DNA of 64,000 nucleotides from Spirosoma arboris (GCF_009754945.1 NZ_WPIN01000002.1:744001-808000), one strand, 5' to 3'. Shown: positions 1 through 10,008, counted from the stretch's first letter. A program made the numbers and translations. Notes: generated by a model from the sequence alone, not told the origin.

Positions 1-163
1 CTTCGGCTTGTACTGGGAACAGATCTTGCAGATACCGACTAATATCACCCGACCGATCTATTCGCTGACTTGGGGGTGTACTCTGTTGAGAAAAAGCAGG
101 AACAATGGTCACTAATCCGACCAGTATGAGCAGATAAATAGTTCGCAAATCCTTTTTGTTCAA
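1..163 (-). CDS. Secreted protein, N-terminal part only
   Basis: Reading the minus strand from a TTG codon at 163 gives an open frame to the window edge. It begins MNKKDLRTIYLLILVGLVTI and continues to a VPAFSQQ cleavage-like site, a clear Sec signal peptide. The rest is off the window, so the product is unknown. No in-frame ATG is available: the only upstream ATG, near 196, hits a stop after seven codons. A purine-rich AAGGATAG lies about 10 bases before the TTG. The frame was too short at the edge to be called automatically; the signal peptide is the main support. Confidence 0.6.
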   Translation of the reverse strand, partial: MNKKDLRTIYLLILVGLVTIVPAFSQQSTPPSQRIDRSGDISRYLQDLFPVQAE

Positions 164-302
164 ATATTGTTCTAGCTATCCTTCAGACTGTTCATCCCGT
201 TGACCCAATCGTTTCAACGATTGACGGGAAGTAAGACGAGAAAAAAGGCTAAAAGATACTATTTGAAACAAAAAAGATACATAGCATATCAGGCGTTTTG
301 TT

Positions 303-1559
303 TTACGAGAAGCGTCTCTTCAAAATTTCAACTAATTCACTTACTTCATCACTGCTCATATCCCACAGATACTGAGAGGCATATCGGTACGATATCAGGT
401 CCAGCGCCTGCCCATAATTGTTCAGGGTATCGATTTCCTCAACAGCCTGATTGTAAGCGCTCGAATTGCCATTGAAGAGTTGATTAATAAATCGAAACTT
501 TTGATTCAATGAAATACTCCGGGCAACACTCTCAATAGGTGCACGATGAAAAGTCTCCGCAACTGTAGATGGCTCTGCAGAAGCTGTTTCCCGTAATGTA
601 TCATTGAGCGAAGGGGGCGTATCTATAGCAATAATTGGCTGCCTGGTTTCCGTAGGCGTTGTAATTGCACCTGTTTGCAATTGAGACGGCTGACTAATAG
701 GTGCTACAGGCTCTGGTCCGGCAGTTGTATCATCAAGAAATTTGACTCCACCTGAACTGGAGTTATCTACTAATTCGGGGGCAGGAGTTGGGTCAGGTTT
801 AGGGGGTATGGCCGGATTGATCGTTTCGGCTAACGACTCTATCGCAACCAATGGTGCTGGTGGAACTGAAGATTCAATAGCCGTATCGAAGAATGATCGT
901 AATGGGGCTGCGGGAATGCTATCGGGCACATGGCTACGTAGCAAAGCCGATACATCCATCGGTAATTTCTCCGAAAACTGGGCTACAAATTTATCATACT
1001 GCTCTATCTCATGGCCTTTCTGAGTTAGTGCCTCATCCAAATAAATCAGGGCCTGGTTGACGTAAATAAACGCTTTCCCATTCATGCGTTGCGTGATATG
1101 GGCAGGAATAAATTGATTAATCTTTGTATAGCGCACAATTTGCTTGAGAGCAGCAGCTGTCACCGTAAAGTCGGGTTGACCGCGTAGCACATCATCGAAA
1201 TAAGCACGAGGATCGAAAATCATAATAATGGCTCGTCGCGTAGCATCGGCTAGTAGAGGCTCAAGGTGTTCGCGCCGAACCGAAATATATTGCGACACAA
1301 CGTTCATAAAATTCTGCAATGCTTCCTGTACTTCCTCATTGGTAAAGTCAAAATAAGGACTCCGAAACTTTGCAGCATCTGCCTGCCATTTATCTGATAA
1401 ACTACTGATGATAAATAAGTTAATTTGACTAATAGGAGTGAGCGAAAGAATCTGCCGACCATTCATAGTCGCATGCTGTTGATAGAAATCAGAGGCAATC
1501 CGACGAGCGTAGGATTTACTATATTCAGTAAGGGCGTTGGCGTTAAACTTGTTCGACAT
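303..1559 (-). CDS. Conserved Bacteroidota protein with proline-rich linker
   Basis: A 418-residue protein of unknown function. I start it at the internal methionine of MSNKFNANALTEYSKSY; the open frame extends 52 codons further upstream, but that part does not look like a signal peptide or a domain. Residues about 1-220 are predicted helical. About 220-345 is a low-complexity Pro/Thr/Ser/Ala linker. The last 70 residues form a compact helical module (ISLNQKFRFINQLFNGNSSA onward, ending EILKRRF) that resembles a C-terminal domain seen in other Bacteroidota hypotheticals. No signal peptide, so probably cytoplasmic. It is divergent from thymidine kinase with about 200 bp between starts. Function not assigned. 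Confidence 0.8.
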   Translation of the reverse strand: MSNKFNANALTEYSKSYARRIASDFYQQHATMNGRQILSLTPISQINLFIISSLSDKWQADAAKFRSPYFDFTNEEVQEALQNFMNVVSQYISVRREHLEPLLADATRRAIIMIFDPRAYFDDVLRGQPDFTVTAAALKQIVRYTKINQFIPAHITQRMNGKAFIYVNQALIYLDEALTQKGHEIEQYDKFVAQFSEKLPMDVSALLRSHVPDSIPAAPLRSFFDTAIESSVPPAPLVAIESLAETINPAIPPKPDPTPAPELVDNSSSGGVKFLDDTTAGPEPVAPISQPSQLQTGAITTPTETRQPIIAIDTPPSLNDTLRETASAEPSTVAETFHRAPIESVARSISLNQKFRFINQLFNGNSSAYNQAVEEIDTLNNYGQALDLISYRYASQYLWDMSSDEVSELVEILKRRFS

Positions 1560-1767
1560 TAGGAAAAGCCTTTGTTTTGTAAATATATAACTTTCGGCTA
1601 CAAACCGACTGTTGTCAATAAAGAAATCAAATGCAGCGGGATGCGCTCCATGATTCAGGCCCACTACGGGTAATCCATGTGGATAAATAAAACAATATTC
1701 GTTCCTGTTGTTCACGGTAGGTTGTAATTAGTATAACTAATCTGCACATTTTTACTGCTTTTACCCG

Positions 1768-2397
1768 ATGTTTATTGAACCCTCCCGACGGCGCGATCCA
1801 CCTCACCTGCGAACAGGTTGGATTGAAATAATTTGTGGCTCAATGTTCTCTGGCAAAACCGAAGAATTAATTCGTCGGCTCACGCGGGCTCGTATTGCTA
1901 AGCTAAATGTCCAAATCTTTAAACCTGCTCTGGACACTCGCTACCACGATGAAAATATCGTTTCGCACTCCGAAATGGCCATTCATTCAACACCTGTGCA
2001 AACAGCGGGCCAGATTCTCTTGCTAGCCGGTGATTGTGATGTAGTTGGCGTAGATGAGGCCCAATTTTTTGATAAAGACATCTCCGATGTCTGTAATGAA
2101 CTGGCAAATCAGGGGAAACGCGTCATTGTAGCGGGCCTCGATATGGATTTCTCCGGAAAGCCTTTTGGCTGTATGCCTCAACTAATGAGCGTTGCCGAAT
2201 ATGTAACCAAAGTTCACGCCATTTGCGTCGTCTGTGGCGATATAGCCCAGTATTCTTATCGGCTCGTACCTTCGCAGGAACGCGTATTATTAGGCGAAAC
2301 CGATAGCTACGAAGCCCGATGCCGACGCTGCTTTAACCTCGGCGACGAGGCAGGTCGAAAAGAATGGGCATACGAAAATGTCACGAATAATGAATAG
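1768..2397 (+). CDS. tdk: Thymidine kinase
   Basis: A 209-residue type II thymidine kinase, which phosphorylates thymidine to dTMP with ATP in the cytoplasmic salvage pathway. The P-loop [14 protein letters not shown] lies at about residues 25-38, the Walker B-like [10 protein letters not shown] at about 92-101, and the lasso/substrate region with YEARCRRCF near the end. Cys pairs CVVC and CRRC fit the structural zinc site of the family. Length is normal, with a short N-terminal extension before the core. The downstream hairpin at 2418-2460 should end its transcript. Family assignment is secure. Confidence 0.97.
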   Translation: MFIEPSRRRDPPHLRTGWIEIICGSMFSGKTEELIRRLTRARIAKLNVQIFKPALDTRYHDENIVSHSEMAIHSTPVQTAGQILLLAGDCDVVGVDEAQFFDKDISDVCNELANQGKRVIVAGLDMDFSGKPFGCMPQLMSVAEYVTKVHAICVVCGDIAQYSYRLVPSQERVLLGETDSYEARCRRCFNLGDEAGRKEWAYENVTNNE

Positions 2398-4702
2398 TAC
2401 TATTTATATAGTAATAAAAAAAGCAGGACTTAAAAAATCACTTTTTAAGTCCTGCTTTTTGTTAGTATTGTTTTATTCATTGTTCATCACTTCACATTTC
2501 GCATTCTCCCAAATTGGTACCTGGCAAACGCATGTTAGTTATCAGTCAGGGCAGTCGGTGGCGGTAATTGGGTCTAAAATTTATGCCGTTACTCAAAACG
2601 GTTTTTTTTATTACGATAAAACGACAAACGAAACCACTACGCTCAGTAAAACCTCAGGACTAAGTGATGTAGGTGTCAGTCGACTTTTGTATCTCGCTGA
2701 TCAAAAAAAATTGCTCATCGCCTTTCGAAATGGCAATCTGGACTTCTTAACATTAACAGATGCAGGTGAACCGGGTCCCGTTGCTAATGTCAATACAATT
2801 GTTTCGGCATCAAACTTACCGACTTCGAGAGCTATCAATCACCTGAATCGTATTGGGAACAACGCTTATCTCAGCACCGACTTTGGTGTGGTTGTTTTGG
2901 ATTTACTCAAGAATGAGATTCGAGATACCTATTTCAGTCAACGAGCTGACGGCTCACCCCTACCAATTTATGAGACAGCAGCTACTAACGATAGTCTATA
3001 CGCGTTAACGGGTCCATTACGTTCGACGGACATGGGACTTAAATTACGGGCTATACGCTTTGCCGAAAATGTCAATATTGTAGATCCAGCCAATTGGCGA
3101 ACAATAACTGAGCCTGGCTTGCAACTCTCATCTATAGTGTCTAATCAGGGGCGATTATCAGCAACTGTCAATGGAGTTGGGCTATATGAGCGGCAGACCA
3201 GTAAGTGGGTTTTAACCCAATCGCTGACGAATTCTATTATTCGGCAGTTTCCAGCAACAACAGGCCCAATCCTGGCTACAGATCAGTCAATTACACTGTT
3301 AGGCTTCGGTCAATTTTCAGGATCGCTCCTGACCGACCCTCGCGAGGTTGTAGCCGATGGAAATACCATATGGGTTGCAGATACGAAAACAGGCTTGCTG
3401 TTCGGAAACGCAGGACAATTTCAGCGGATTGCTCCTGAAGGCCCAACTCGTGACTCGTTTGTCAGTTTATACGCCTATCCGCAAACACTCGTAGCCTTAC
3501 CTAGCGGTCCGCTCGATGCTACGTTGCTAACAGCGAATCAATCTCTTTATGATTTTTTTTCGGTAACTAGCGGGCGATGGAACACTGGTAATGCAACAAC
3601 TACAGGATTAACCCGCGGTTTTAATTCATCGGCTTACTTACCTGCCGAACAGAAGCTTTATCTGAGTAGCTTTGGTGGAGGCCTATGGAGCCAAGTCGAA
3701 GGACAAACACCAGTAGCCGTTGCATTACCAGCTACAATAAGTCCATTTATCAGTAGTCTGGCAACGGATATCGATGGCAATCTTTGGATAACAACCGGAC
3801 GAACGGTTTCTTCTCAGCAAGCTACATTGCACGTCCGGCGAGCTGACGGCACATTTCAATCTTTCTCCATTGTCAGTCAAACAAATATTGTACAGATCGT
3901 TCCCGACGACAATGGATTTCTCTGGCTCCGACCCGATCTGGGGGGAGGTTTATTGGTTGTTGATCCTCAAGGCAATCGTAGTCGTTTCTTGACAACTCAA
4001 ACAGGCCAGGGCGGTTTACTTTCTAATAGCATTCGGGCGCTCGTAAAAGATCGCAATGGGTCTATCTGGGTGGGAACCGATCTAGGGCCAACTGTATTTG
4101 ACAGTCCATACGCAGCATTTGACGCAACCATTGATGCCCAACCTCCCCTACTCAACCGACGTCGATTACTGGCCAATGAACTCATTACTGCTATTGCGGT
4201 TGATGGGGGTAATCGAAAATGGATAGGCACACAAAAAGGCGTCTATCACGTTGCACCCGATGGTTCGCAGCTTTTAGATACGTTCACGGCAGAGAATAGT
4301 CCGCTACCAAATAATACTGTTCAGGCAATAGCGATTGAACCCACGACCGGTAAGGTATTTATTGAAACTGGCCCATTAGGCAACTCCAATGGTCTGGTGT
4401 CTTACCAAAGCCCAGCTACAGAGCCTTCCGAAACGCTCGAGAGTCTAACTATTTTCCCAAACCCCGTCCGGCCAGACTTCAACGGTACTGTAGGTATAAA
4501 TGGCCTAACTGAAAACGCAACCGTGAAAATCCTTGATGCAGGAGGCCAACTAGTCTACGAAACTAAATCTCAGGGAGGTTCGGCTACCTGGAACCTCCGT
4601 GATTATCGAGGTCGACAAGTACAAACGGGTATTTATTTAGTTGTAGTCGTTACGGCAGATGGTTCAGAAGGACTGCGTGGGAAGCTGGCCGTGGTTCGAT
4701 AG
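2390..4702 (+). CDS. porZ: PorZ-like T9SS propeller protein
   Basis: About 770 residues: a hydrophobic signal segment ending FAFSQ, two consecutive beta-propeller blocks (N-terminal from [18 protein letters not shown]; repeats such as GSIWVGTD and RKWIGTQKG), then a C-terminal T9SS sorting-type domain (about 690-770, with FPNPVRP and GIYLVVV). This order matches PorZ, the surface component of the type IX secretion attachment machinery that helps deliver A-LPS in Porphyromonas. The start is uncertain: ATG codons at 2378 and 2390 lie before the tdk terminator, and a TTG at 2459 lies just after it. I give 2390 because it retains a lysine-rich n-region. A generic two-component-regulator-type propeller protein is the alternative. 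Confidence 0.8.
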   Translation: MNSTIYIVIKKAGLKKSLFKSCFLLVLFYSLFITSHFAFSQIGTWQTHVSYQSGQSVAVIGSKIYAVTQNGFFYYDKTTNETTTLSKTSGLSDVGVSRLLYLADQKKLLIAFRNGNLDFLTLTDAGEPGPVANVNTIVSASNLPTSRAINHLNRIGNNAYLSTDFGVVVLDLLKNEIRDTYFSQRADGSPLPIYETAATNDSLYALTGPLRSTDMGLKLRAIRFAENVNIVDPANWRTITEPGLQLSSIVSNQGRLSATVNGVGLYERQTSKWVLTQSLTNSIIRQFPATTGPILATDQSITLLGFGQFSGSLLTDPREVVADGNTIWVADTKTGLLFGNAGQFQRIAPEGPTRDSFVSLYAYPQTLVALPSGPLDATLLTANQSLYDFFSVTSGRWNTGNATTTGLTRGFNSSAYLPAEQKLYLSSFGGGLWSQVEGQTPVAVALPATISPFISSLATDIDGNLWITTGRTVSSQQATLHVRRADGTFQSFSIVSQTNIVQIVPDDNGFLWLRPDLGGGLLVVDPQGNRSRFLTTQTGQGGLLSNSIRALVKDRNGSIWVGTDLGPTVFDSPYAAFDATIDAQPPLLNRRRLLANELITAIAVDGGNRKWIGTQKGVYHVAPDGSQLLDTFTAENSPLPNNTVQAIAIEPTTGKVFIETGPLGNSNGLVSYQSPATEPSETLESLTIFPNPVRPDFNGTVGINGLTENATVKILDAGGQLVYETKSQGGSATWNLRDYRGRQVQTGIYLVVVVTADGSEGLRGKLAVVR
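2418..2460. terminator. Perfect 19-bp hairpin, terminator of tdk
   Basis: Positions 2418-2436 and 2442-2460 are exact reverse complements around a 5-base loop. The GC core GCAGGACTT is flanked by A5 and T5 runs, so it can act as an intrinsic terminator on either strand. It starts 21 bases after the tdk stop and lies inside the open frame of the next gene's signal peptide. Confidence 0.85.
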
Positions 4703-4855
4703 GCCCTAATCATCTATGAATTTTACTGCATACTACAAGAAGCTGTTGACCTTCATTTGACGAATCAGGTCATTTTACCTACTTTTGATCAATTTTTCAG
4801 CAATCTAGCCTGATTGAAGTCAGGTAGGTAACTAACCGAAAGCAACACACTCAGC

Positions 4856-5836
4856 ATGAGAGAAATACAGTTCCGCGAAGCCCTGCGGGAGGCCATGACG
4901 GAAGAAATGCGCCGGGACCCTCTGGTCTATCTGATGGGCGAAGAGGTCGCCGAATACAATGGAGCTTACAAAGTTAGCCAGGGTATGCTGGACGAATTCG
5001 GTCCGGAGCGCGTAATTGATACCCCCATTGCCGAACTTGGCTTTGCAGGTATTGGTGTTGGTTCAGCCATTAATGGACTGCGGCCAATCATCGAATTCAT
5101 GACCTTTAACTTTTCGCTCGTTGCGATTGACCAGGTCATCAACTCAGCAGCGAAAGTTATGTCGATGTCGGGTGGGCAGTATTCTTGCCCTATTGTTTTC
5201 CGGGGCCCAACGGGTAACGCTGGTATGCTGTCTTCACAGCACTCACAAAACTTCGAGAACTGGTTCGCCAATACATCAGGTTTGAAAGTTGTTGTCCCAT
5301 CTAATCCTTACGATGCCAAAGGACTTCTGAAATCGTGCATCCGCGATAACGATCCCGTTATTTTCATGGAGTCGGAGTTAATGTATGGCGATAAAGGTCA
5401 AGTGCCCGAAGAAGAATACTTAATTCCGATTGGTCAGGCCAAGGTTGTTCGCGAAGGCAACGACGTGACGATCGTATCGTTTGGCAAAATTATGAAAGTA
5501 GCTCTGGCTGCTGCCGACGAATTAGCCAAAAACGGCGTTTCGGCAGAGGTTATTGACCTGCGTTCAGTTCGCCCGATTGATTACGCAACGATTATCAACT
5601 CGGTGAAGAAAACCAACCGATGTGTTATTGTGGAGGAAGCGTGGCCACTGGCAGCTATTTCGTCGGAGTTGACCTATAACATTCAACGTAACGCCTTCGA
5701 TTATTTAGATGCACCGGTTGTGCGTGTTAATAGCATGGACTTACCTTTGCCATATGCACCTACACTCATCGAAGCTATTCTACCCAACGTAAAGCGTACG
5801 TTGCAAGCGGTAGAGACGGTTATGTATAAGAAATAA
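4856..5836 (+). CDS. pdhB: Pyruvate dehydrogenase E1 component, beta subunit
   Basis: A 326-residue transketolase-like beta subunit of the thiamine-diphosphate E1 enzyme, which decarboxylates pyruvate and passes the acetyl group to lipoyl E2. It opens directly with MREIQFREALREAMTEEM. The family blocks GEEVAEYNGAYKVSQG, GLRPIIEFMTFNFSLVAIDQ, a Gly/Pro-rich RGPTGNAG loop and the C-terminal transketolase domain (VIDLRSVRPID) are all present. Length is standard. The alpha subunit is not adjacent, which is common in Cytophagia. It is followed at once by a strong hairpin terminator. A branched-chain 2-oxoacid dehydrogenase beta subunit is the main alternative but the sequence fits PdhB better. Confidence 0.95.
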   Translation: MREIQFREALREAMTEEMRRDPLVYLMGEEVAEYNGAYKVSQGMLDEFGPERVIDTPIAELGFAGIGVGSAINGLRPIIEFMTFNFSLVAIDQVINSAAKVMSMSGGQYSCPIVFRGPTGNAGMLSSQHSQNFENWFANTSGLKVVVPSNPYDAKGLLKSCIRDNDPVIFMESELMYGDKGQVPEEEYLIPIGQAKVVREGNDVTIVSFGKIMKVALAAADELAKNGVSAEVIDLRSVRPIDYATIINSVKKTNRCVIVEEAWPLAAISSELTYNIQRNAFDYLDAPVVRVNSMDLPLPYAPTLIEAILPNVKRTLQAVETVMYKK

Positions 5837-5857
5837 GCTCGTAGCTTTACACAGTAT

Positions 5858-5904
5858 AAAATCAAAAAAGCGTTGGCCAATGGACCAGCGCTTTTTTGAT
5901 TTTG
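5858..5904 (+). terminator. Intrinsic terminator of pdhB
   Basis: An AAAATCAAAAAAGCGTTGGCC arm pairs with GACCAGCGCTTTTTTGATTTT around a short AATG loop, with two G-U pairs. The symmetrical A and T runs make it usable from either side. It begins 21 bases after the pdhB stop. Confidence 0.85.
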
Positions 5905-5915
5905 TTATAACCAAA

Positions 5916-5946
5916 AATACCCAGTCGTTTGAAGCGGCTGGGTATT
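5916..5946. terminator. Second hairpin after pdhB
   Basis: AATACCCAG (5916-5924) pairs with CTGGGTATT (5938-5946). No long T run follows, so it may be a backup terminator or a leader hairpin of the small gene starting at 6048. Confidence 0.4.
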
Positions 5947-6047
5947 GATTGGTGCAATTGTAGGTAAAACGCCCGAAGTATGATTTTAGTTTAGCCTTTG
6001 AAAAATAGTGAGATAGTTTTTCACTATAATCGTATTATGAATAAAGT

Positions 6048-6407
6048 GTGAATAAAACAGATATTCTCTTGGCTAAAACCAGCTTATTACGCCCTTCTGG
6101 ACGAACGATTTATGAAGTAACTATTCAGTATACTGGCTCGTTAACGACCATTCGTCAGCGAGAGCCAACGGTCATCTTTTTTTCTAACCTCCGCAAAGCT
6201 GTAGATGCTGTTACAGCGGAGCTGGCTTTGAATAACTGGCCTCCTAAGATCAACTACACGGCTGTTTATCGGGGAGTGAAGCAACGCGATTTTTATAGCT
6301 GCGATTTCCACATGACTGATATGCGGGTCTTCCGGATTAAAATTGTTCCGCGCATTCTAAATCCAGCTTTGCCCCGATTAGGTATTGATGAAAATCCAGC
6401 GAAGTAA
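6048..6407 (+). CDS. Small conserved-looking protein of unknown function
   Basis: A 119-residue soluble protein. It must start at GTG 6048, because the nearby ATG at 6037 is in another frame and stops after four codons. It contains alternating beta-strand-like stretches (TIYEVTIQYTGSLTTIRQ, FYSCDFHMTDMRVFRIKIVP) and one helix (NLRKAVDAVTAELALNNW). No signal peptide, no metal or nucleotide motif. It is preceded by two hairpins and stands alone. I do not recognise the family. Coding-like composition is the main evidence. Confidence 0.6.
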   Translation: MNKTDILLAKTSLLRPSGRTIYEVTIQYTGSLTTIRQREPTVIFFSNLRKAVDAVTAELALNNWPPKINYTAVYRGVKQRDFYSCDFHMTDMRVFRIKIVPRILNPALPRLGIDENPAK

Positions 6408-6655
6408 GATAGTGATGGGTATTGTCAAGGATGATCAGAGATAGTCAAGCGTTGTGGATAGATAAGGTCACGATCGACAGTCATCAATGTGCATCATTAA
6501 CTCAACAAATAGCCGAAAGTGAGATGTTGATTCACGAGATGGCAATTTGAGATTGTAGCCAACTGCTACAAATATGATTTCACTTTTAAATAAGCAGGAT
6601 TAGAAAACGGGCGATTTAAGAAACAGCTATATACCTTATCTAATGGATTCAGATG

Positions 6656-8287
6656 TTATTTTTTTGCTACGATTTTCATAAAGAGTTTAACCTCGTCCGA
6701 AATAGTTCCATCACCAGACTTAAAAAAGAGCTCTTCTGAACTATAACCGATACCCCAATCTGTTCGATCAATGACCAGCGTGCCATTCATCTCAACAGTT
6801 CCGTCCATTCCGTCCTTAAAATATATTTGGGCTGGAAAAGTAACGGCCTTCGTGATACCTTCAATAGTCAGGTTTCCTGTAACTTTTATATTTCCTTCAT
6901 TAACTCTTATACTTCCATCATTTGGAACTTTTGTATTCCCATCATTCCCGGTTTCAACCTTCGTAATTGCGAATGTAGAAACCGGGAATTTTTTGACATC
7001 AAAAAATGCAGGTAATTTATTGTGTGGACCTGGAGTATCAAATTTTTGTTCGATTGTATTCATGTCGACTTCAGCTGTACCGCCCACTAAATGACGGTTG
7101 TCGATCAACAATTCTCCTTTTACTAGTTCGACGTCCCCTGTACCGGCATCATCACCACGGAACGTAGCACCTTCCCATCCGCCAAGTAACCTAGAGCCTT
7201 TCCAGATTACAACACTTTGCTTCGTATCTATGATGTATTTTTTCTGACCCTCTTTATTATAAAAGTCCGTGATGGTCTTTCCATCATACCGATACACGCC
7301 GGTCGCATCGCCAACCCAAATACTTCCATCGTTCGCTTCCGAAATCCCATAGAAAGCCTTTCCTGACATAATTTCGGTTACAATGGGCTTATTACTATAC
7401 AAGGACTTTGCATCATAACGGGAAAGTGCCTGGACCGTCCAATTAGCAGGATTTACTGGACCAGTAGTCCAGATGTTTCCTTTTTTATCTTCGATTATTG
7501 CATAAGCACCTCTCTCCGATACCTTAGTAAAGGTACTACCGTCATAGCGATAGAGGCCACCGGTCTGGCTTACTTTAAAGCCATTGTAACCGCTGAGCCA
7601 AATAGTGCCTTTTCTATCTTCGATTATGCTCCAAACACCGAGAAAGGGTTCGCCTTTATGGGTTAACGTGGTAAATTTTTTCCCGTCATAAACAAAGGCG
7701 TCGCCCCTTGTGCCAACCCACAATTTCCCTGTTTTATCTTCGATGATTGTATTAATCTCATTATTCCAATGCCCTTCTTTATAAAAAAGCGGGGCGTTCG
7801 GAGAAGTAAAATTTCGAAACGATTTCCCATCGTAACGACTTATTCCACCTTCAGTGCCGAACCAAATAATGCCGGCTTTATCTTCATAAACAGACGTAAC
7901 TCGATTATTGGCAAGACCCTGCGTGGTAGTGAAATGTTGAATGGATTTCCCATTGTCATAATAAACGCCTGAATCAGTAGAAGCGAACCAACTATTTCCT
8001 CGTCGATCTTCCAGGACATCCCAGAATATGTGCTGACCTAGTTTACTTGTAAGATTAGTAAACGATTTTCCATCGTATCGAAAAACATCACCAAATGATG
8101 AGTTGTTCGGGCCAGCAATCAAAATGGTGCCATTTCTGCCTTTTTTTATATTACGAACCATTATGTTAGGCCCTATGTCTTTAATCTCGGACTTGACATT
8201 ATCTTGTGGTACGTTTGTTTGGTTTTGTCCACAGGAAGTGAGAAAAACAGAGAGTAAGAACAAAGCATATACGCGTGAGTAGTTCAT
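6656..8287 (-). CDS. Lipoprotein: beta-propeller fused to YceI-like domain
   Basis: A 543-residue lipoprotein. I start at MNYSRVYALFLLSVFLTSC, because GGAAAAAGG lies directly upstream and the lipobox LTSC follows; the open frame runs 12 codons further up. Residues about 40-350 carry repeated two-component-regulator-propeller units (IWFGTEGGISRYDGKSF, LWVGTRGDAFVYDGKKF, SIWVGDATGVYRYDGKTI). Residues about 360-543 are a YceI-like lipocalin domain (VVIWKGSRLLGGWEGATF, AFFDVKKFPVSTFAITKVE, GDLTIEG-type strand, DWGIGYSSE). YceI proteins bind isoprenoid-like lipids. No kinase domain follows the propeller. It is alone on this strand. Function is inferred only at domain level: a cell-envelope lipid-binding protein with a propeller platform. 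Confidence 0.85.
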   Translation of the reverse strand: MNYSRVYALFLLSVFLTSCGQNQTNVPQDNVKSEIKDIGPNIMVRNIKKGRNGTILIAGPNNSSFGDVFRYDGKSFTNLTSKLGQHIFWDVLEDRRGNSWFASTDSGVYYDNGKSIQHFTTTQGLANNRVTSVYEDKAGIIWFGTEGGISRYDGKSFRNFTSPNAPLFYKEGHWNNEINTIIEDKTGKLWVGTRGDAFVYDGKKFTTLTHKGEPFLGVWSIIEDRKGTIWLSGYNGFKVSQTGGLYRYDGSTFTKVSERGAYAIIEDKKGNIWTTGPVNPANWTVQALSRYDAKSLYSNKPIVTEIMSGKAFYGISEANDGSIWVGDATGVYRYDGKTITDFYNKEGQKKYIIDTKQSVVIWKGSRLLGGWEGATFRGDDAGTGDVELVKGELLIDNRHLVGGTAEVDMNTIEQKFDTPGPHNKLPAFFDVKKFPVSTFAITKVETGNDGNTKVPNDGSIRVNEGNIKVTGNLTIEGITKAVTFPAQIYFKDGMDGTVEMNGTLVIDRTDWGIGYSSEELFFKSGDGTISDEVKLFMKIVAKK

Positions 8288-8531
8288 CCTTTTTCCTTTT
8301 TTGATACCAACGAATTTCAACAAACCTACCAGTCTTTGTGCTGAGATATGTTGGAGGGCTCGTAAAAGAATGTTAACGAAACGTAAAAGCTGCTTTTACA
8401 GACTGCTGTAGATTTTTACCCCTAAGCAGGTGGGCATCTTGAATAAATGTTGCCTATACAACGGCCTCACGAAAACGCTGATTTTTTGTTAGCCTGGGAA
8501 TCCAAAAAGGCTCGATAACTAACTGGTAGCC

Positions 8532-8954
8532 TTACCGGGTAGAAGTACTTAAGCCCTTTTTATCTAACATATAAGAGGTGATTTTTTGCGAATTGTTCAC
8601 GTGAGCCGTTAACCAAAATACGCGTCTGGATACTTCGTTTACCGTGAAGATAGGCATGTAATCTGAGCTAATGACGTAGTAGTAGGTTTGTCCACGCTCA
8701 AAAGGAAGGGATTCGACCTGGTCGTTAACCAGCAGCCCTAAGCTATCGGCGTCGGTTTCAAGCAGAACGCACTCCCGACTCTTGATACGAATTGGGTTAT
8801 CTGGATTCAAGCTTGTCCGTAGCATAATGGGTTTTAGCAGCCCACCACTGGTGATATTGAATAGATAAATTTTAGTGTAAGTTGGCGTCTGAGCGAACCC
8901 TACCTGAGCGAGCAACAGCAGCGTAAATAGCCCCACTTTGGTCAATCGATCCAT
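8532..8954 (-). CDS. Small secreted protein of unknown function
   Basis: 140 residues with a Sec signal peptide (MDRLTKVGLFTLLLLAQVGFAQ, cut after FAQ). The mature part is beta-rich (IYLFNITSGGLLKPIMLRTS, RGQTYYYVISSDYMPIFTVN) and has a single Cys. No recognised domain. Probably periplasmic or surface exposed. The start has no competing methionine. Monocistronic, with a 250-bp gap upstream that holds one copy of the dispersed repeat. Confidence 0.65.
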   Translation of the reverse strand: MDRLTKVGLFTLLLLAQVGFAQTPTYTKIYLFNITSGGLLKPIMLRTSLNPDNPIRIKSRECVLLETDADSLGLLVNDQVESLPFERGQTYYYVISSDYMPIFTVNEVSRRVFWLTAHVNNSQKITSYMLDKKGLSTSTR

Positions 8955-9049
8955 AGTGATAGTCTATGTTTTAACGGGTGAACTAACGCGATTAGTAATG
9001 TAACGGAATTGTATAGGTTTTAGATTTGCTGCTAATTAATTTAATGTTT

Positions 9050-9101
9050 CTTTAAACGCTCCTATGTGAGACGAAGTGGATTCTGCTTAAATAAGGTACT
9101 C
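9050..9101 (+). repeat. Dispersed intergenic repeat, copy 1 (partial)
   Basis: Contains TTTAAACGCTCCTATGTGAG followed by ACGA and a CTGCTTAAAT-like right half, but lacks the terminal GGGGCGTTT. It matches the other copies listed below in order and spacing. Confidence 0.55.
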
Positions 9102-9204
9102 AGCCAGAAGGATGAGAAGCGATGACATAGCTCGAGTATTGGCAGATACTATATTGCGTTCACAAAGAGCTACAGATTATTCCTAGAAAGGCAAGGTTAT
9201 CCCG

Positions 9205-9825
9205 CTATTTCAAGATTACATCTTTGATCTTAATGCGGAATAGGCCACCCGTGAACTGGGCCGTCTCTGGCATACCATTCTCTAGCCGGTTATAGACAGT
9301 CATATCTTCCTTAAAGGAAATAGCAAAGCGCCCTTCTACCACACCGGTTGCCTGATCGATCTTCGTCACTCTGATCCAACTAGGCTTTGCCCCCTGGTTG
9401 ATATAGCGTTTCACTAGGCCGCCGGAATTGCCCACATACGAAAGGTTTGCCTGTTCATTTTTTATAGTGGTACGTTTATTTAGCTTGGCAAGGGTAGTGC
9501 GACCTTTTTTGAAGGGAATGTTATAAATCATCAAGATCTGGGTCCGGGTACAGTCGCCGTCAGCGCAACCCGTAGTCGTGTTAGGATTTGGCCCATTACC
9601 CATGCCTGGATAATCAATATCCGTATAGACCAGCAGGTTCAACTTCCTGACATTGTCGGGCTGTTGTGTCGATTCCTTGATACGCAACAGTTCACCGGTA
9701 CCATACCAGGTAGAATCGTTGAGCTTACTGGTCACATTGAATGAACTGTTAGTAGAGAGCCTAGGCTGTCTGGCGCATCCGGCACCGATCAGAAAGAAGA
9801 ATACGCAATAATTGATAGTCTTCAT
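9205..9825 (-). CDS. Lipoprotein of unknown function
   Basis: 206 residues from the methionine of MKTINYCVFFFLIGAGC; the frame is open 10 codons further upstream but the lipobox spacing favours this start. LIGAGC is a lipobox, so the protein is probably anchored by a lipidated Cys. The mature part contains GTGELLRIKES and a Cys pair (TTGCADGDCTRTQ) that could form a disulfide, and ends in beta strands (GGLFRIKIKDVILK). No enzyme motif. Flanked on both sides by copies of the short dispersed repeat. Function unknown. Confidence 0.65.
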   Translation of the reverse strand: MKTINYCVFFFLIGAGCARQPRLSTNSSFNVTSKLNDSTWYGTGELLRIKESTQQPDNVRKLNLLVYTDIDYPGMGNGPNPNTTTGCADGDCTRTQILMIYNIPFKKGRTTLAKLNKRTTIKNEQANLSYVGNSGGLVKRYINQGAKPSWIRVTKIDQATGVVEGRFAISFKEDMTVYNRLENGMPETAQFTGGLFRIKIKDVILK

Positions 9826-9939
9826 AGTTGCTTTCTTTGAAACAAGAAGAAGCATACTATTTAAAACTACTTATATAGTTATTGTTTTAGGTTAGCTTTA
9901 CAAGAGTTAAAAACTCTGTAAATCACTATCTAAGTGCGT

Positions 9940-10008
9940 GTCTCCTAAAAGGCTCCTGTTTGAGACGAACTAGTTTTTAAGTATTAGCTTCTTAAGGCAC
10001 GAAACGCC
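9940..10008 (+). repeat. Dispersed intergenic repeat, copy 2
   Basis: CTCCTAAAAGGCTCCTGTTT, then GAGACGAACT and, 20 bases on, TTAGCTTCTTAAGGCACGAA. The left motif, the GAGACGA box and the CTTCTTAA box keep the same order as in the other copies; the right end is diverged. Confidence 0.55.

Noticed and set aside
742..1023. 93-codon plus-strand frame
   Set aside because: It lies antisense to the proline-rich part of the gene at 303-1559, and its Ser/Thr/Gly composition is a shadow of that region.
4775..4831. TTACCTAC / GTAGGTAA inverted repeat before pdhB
   Set aside because: Only 8 bp with a 41-base loop; likely to occur by chance.
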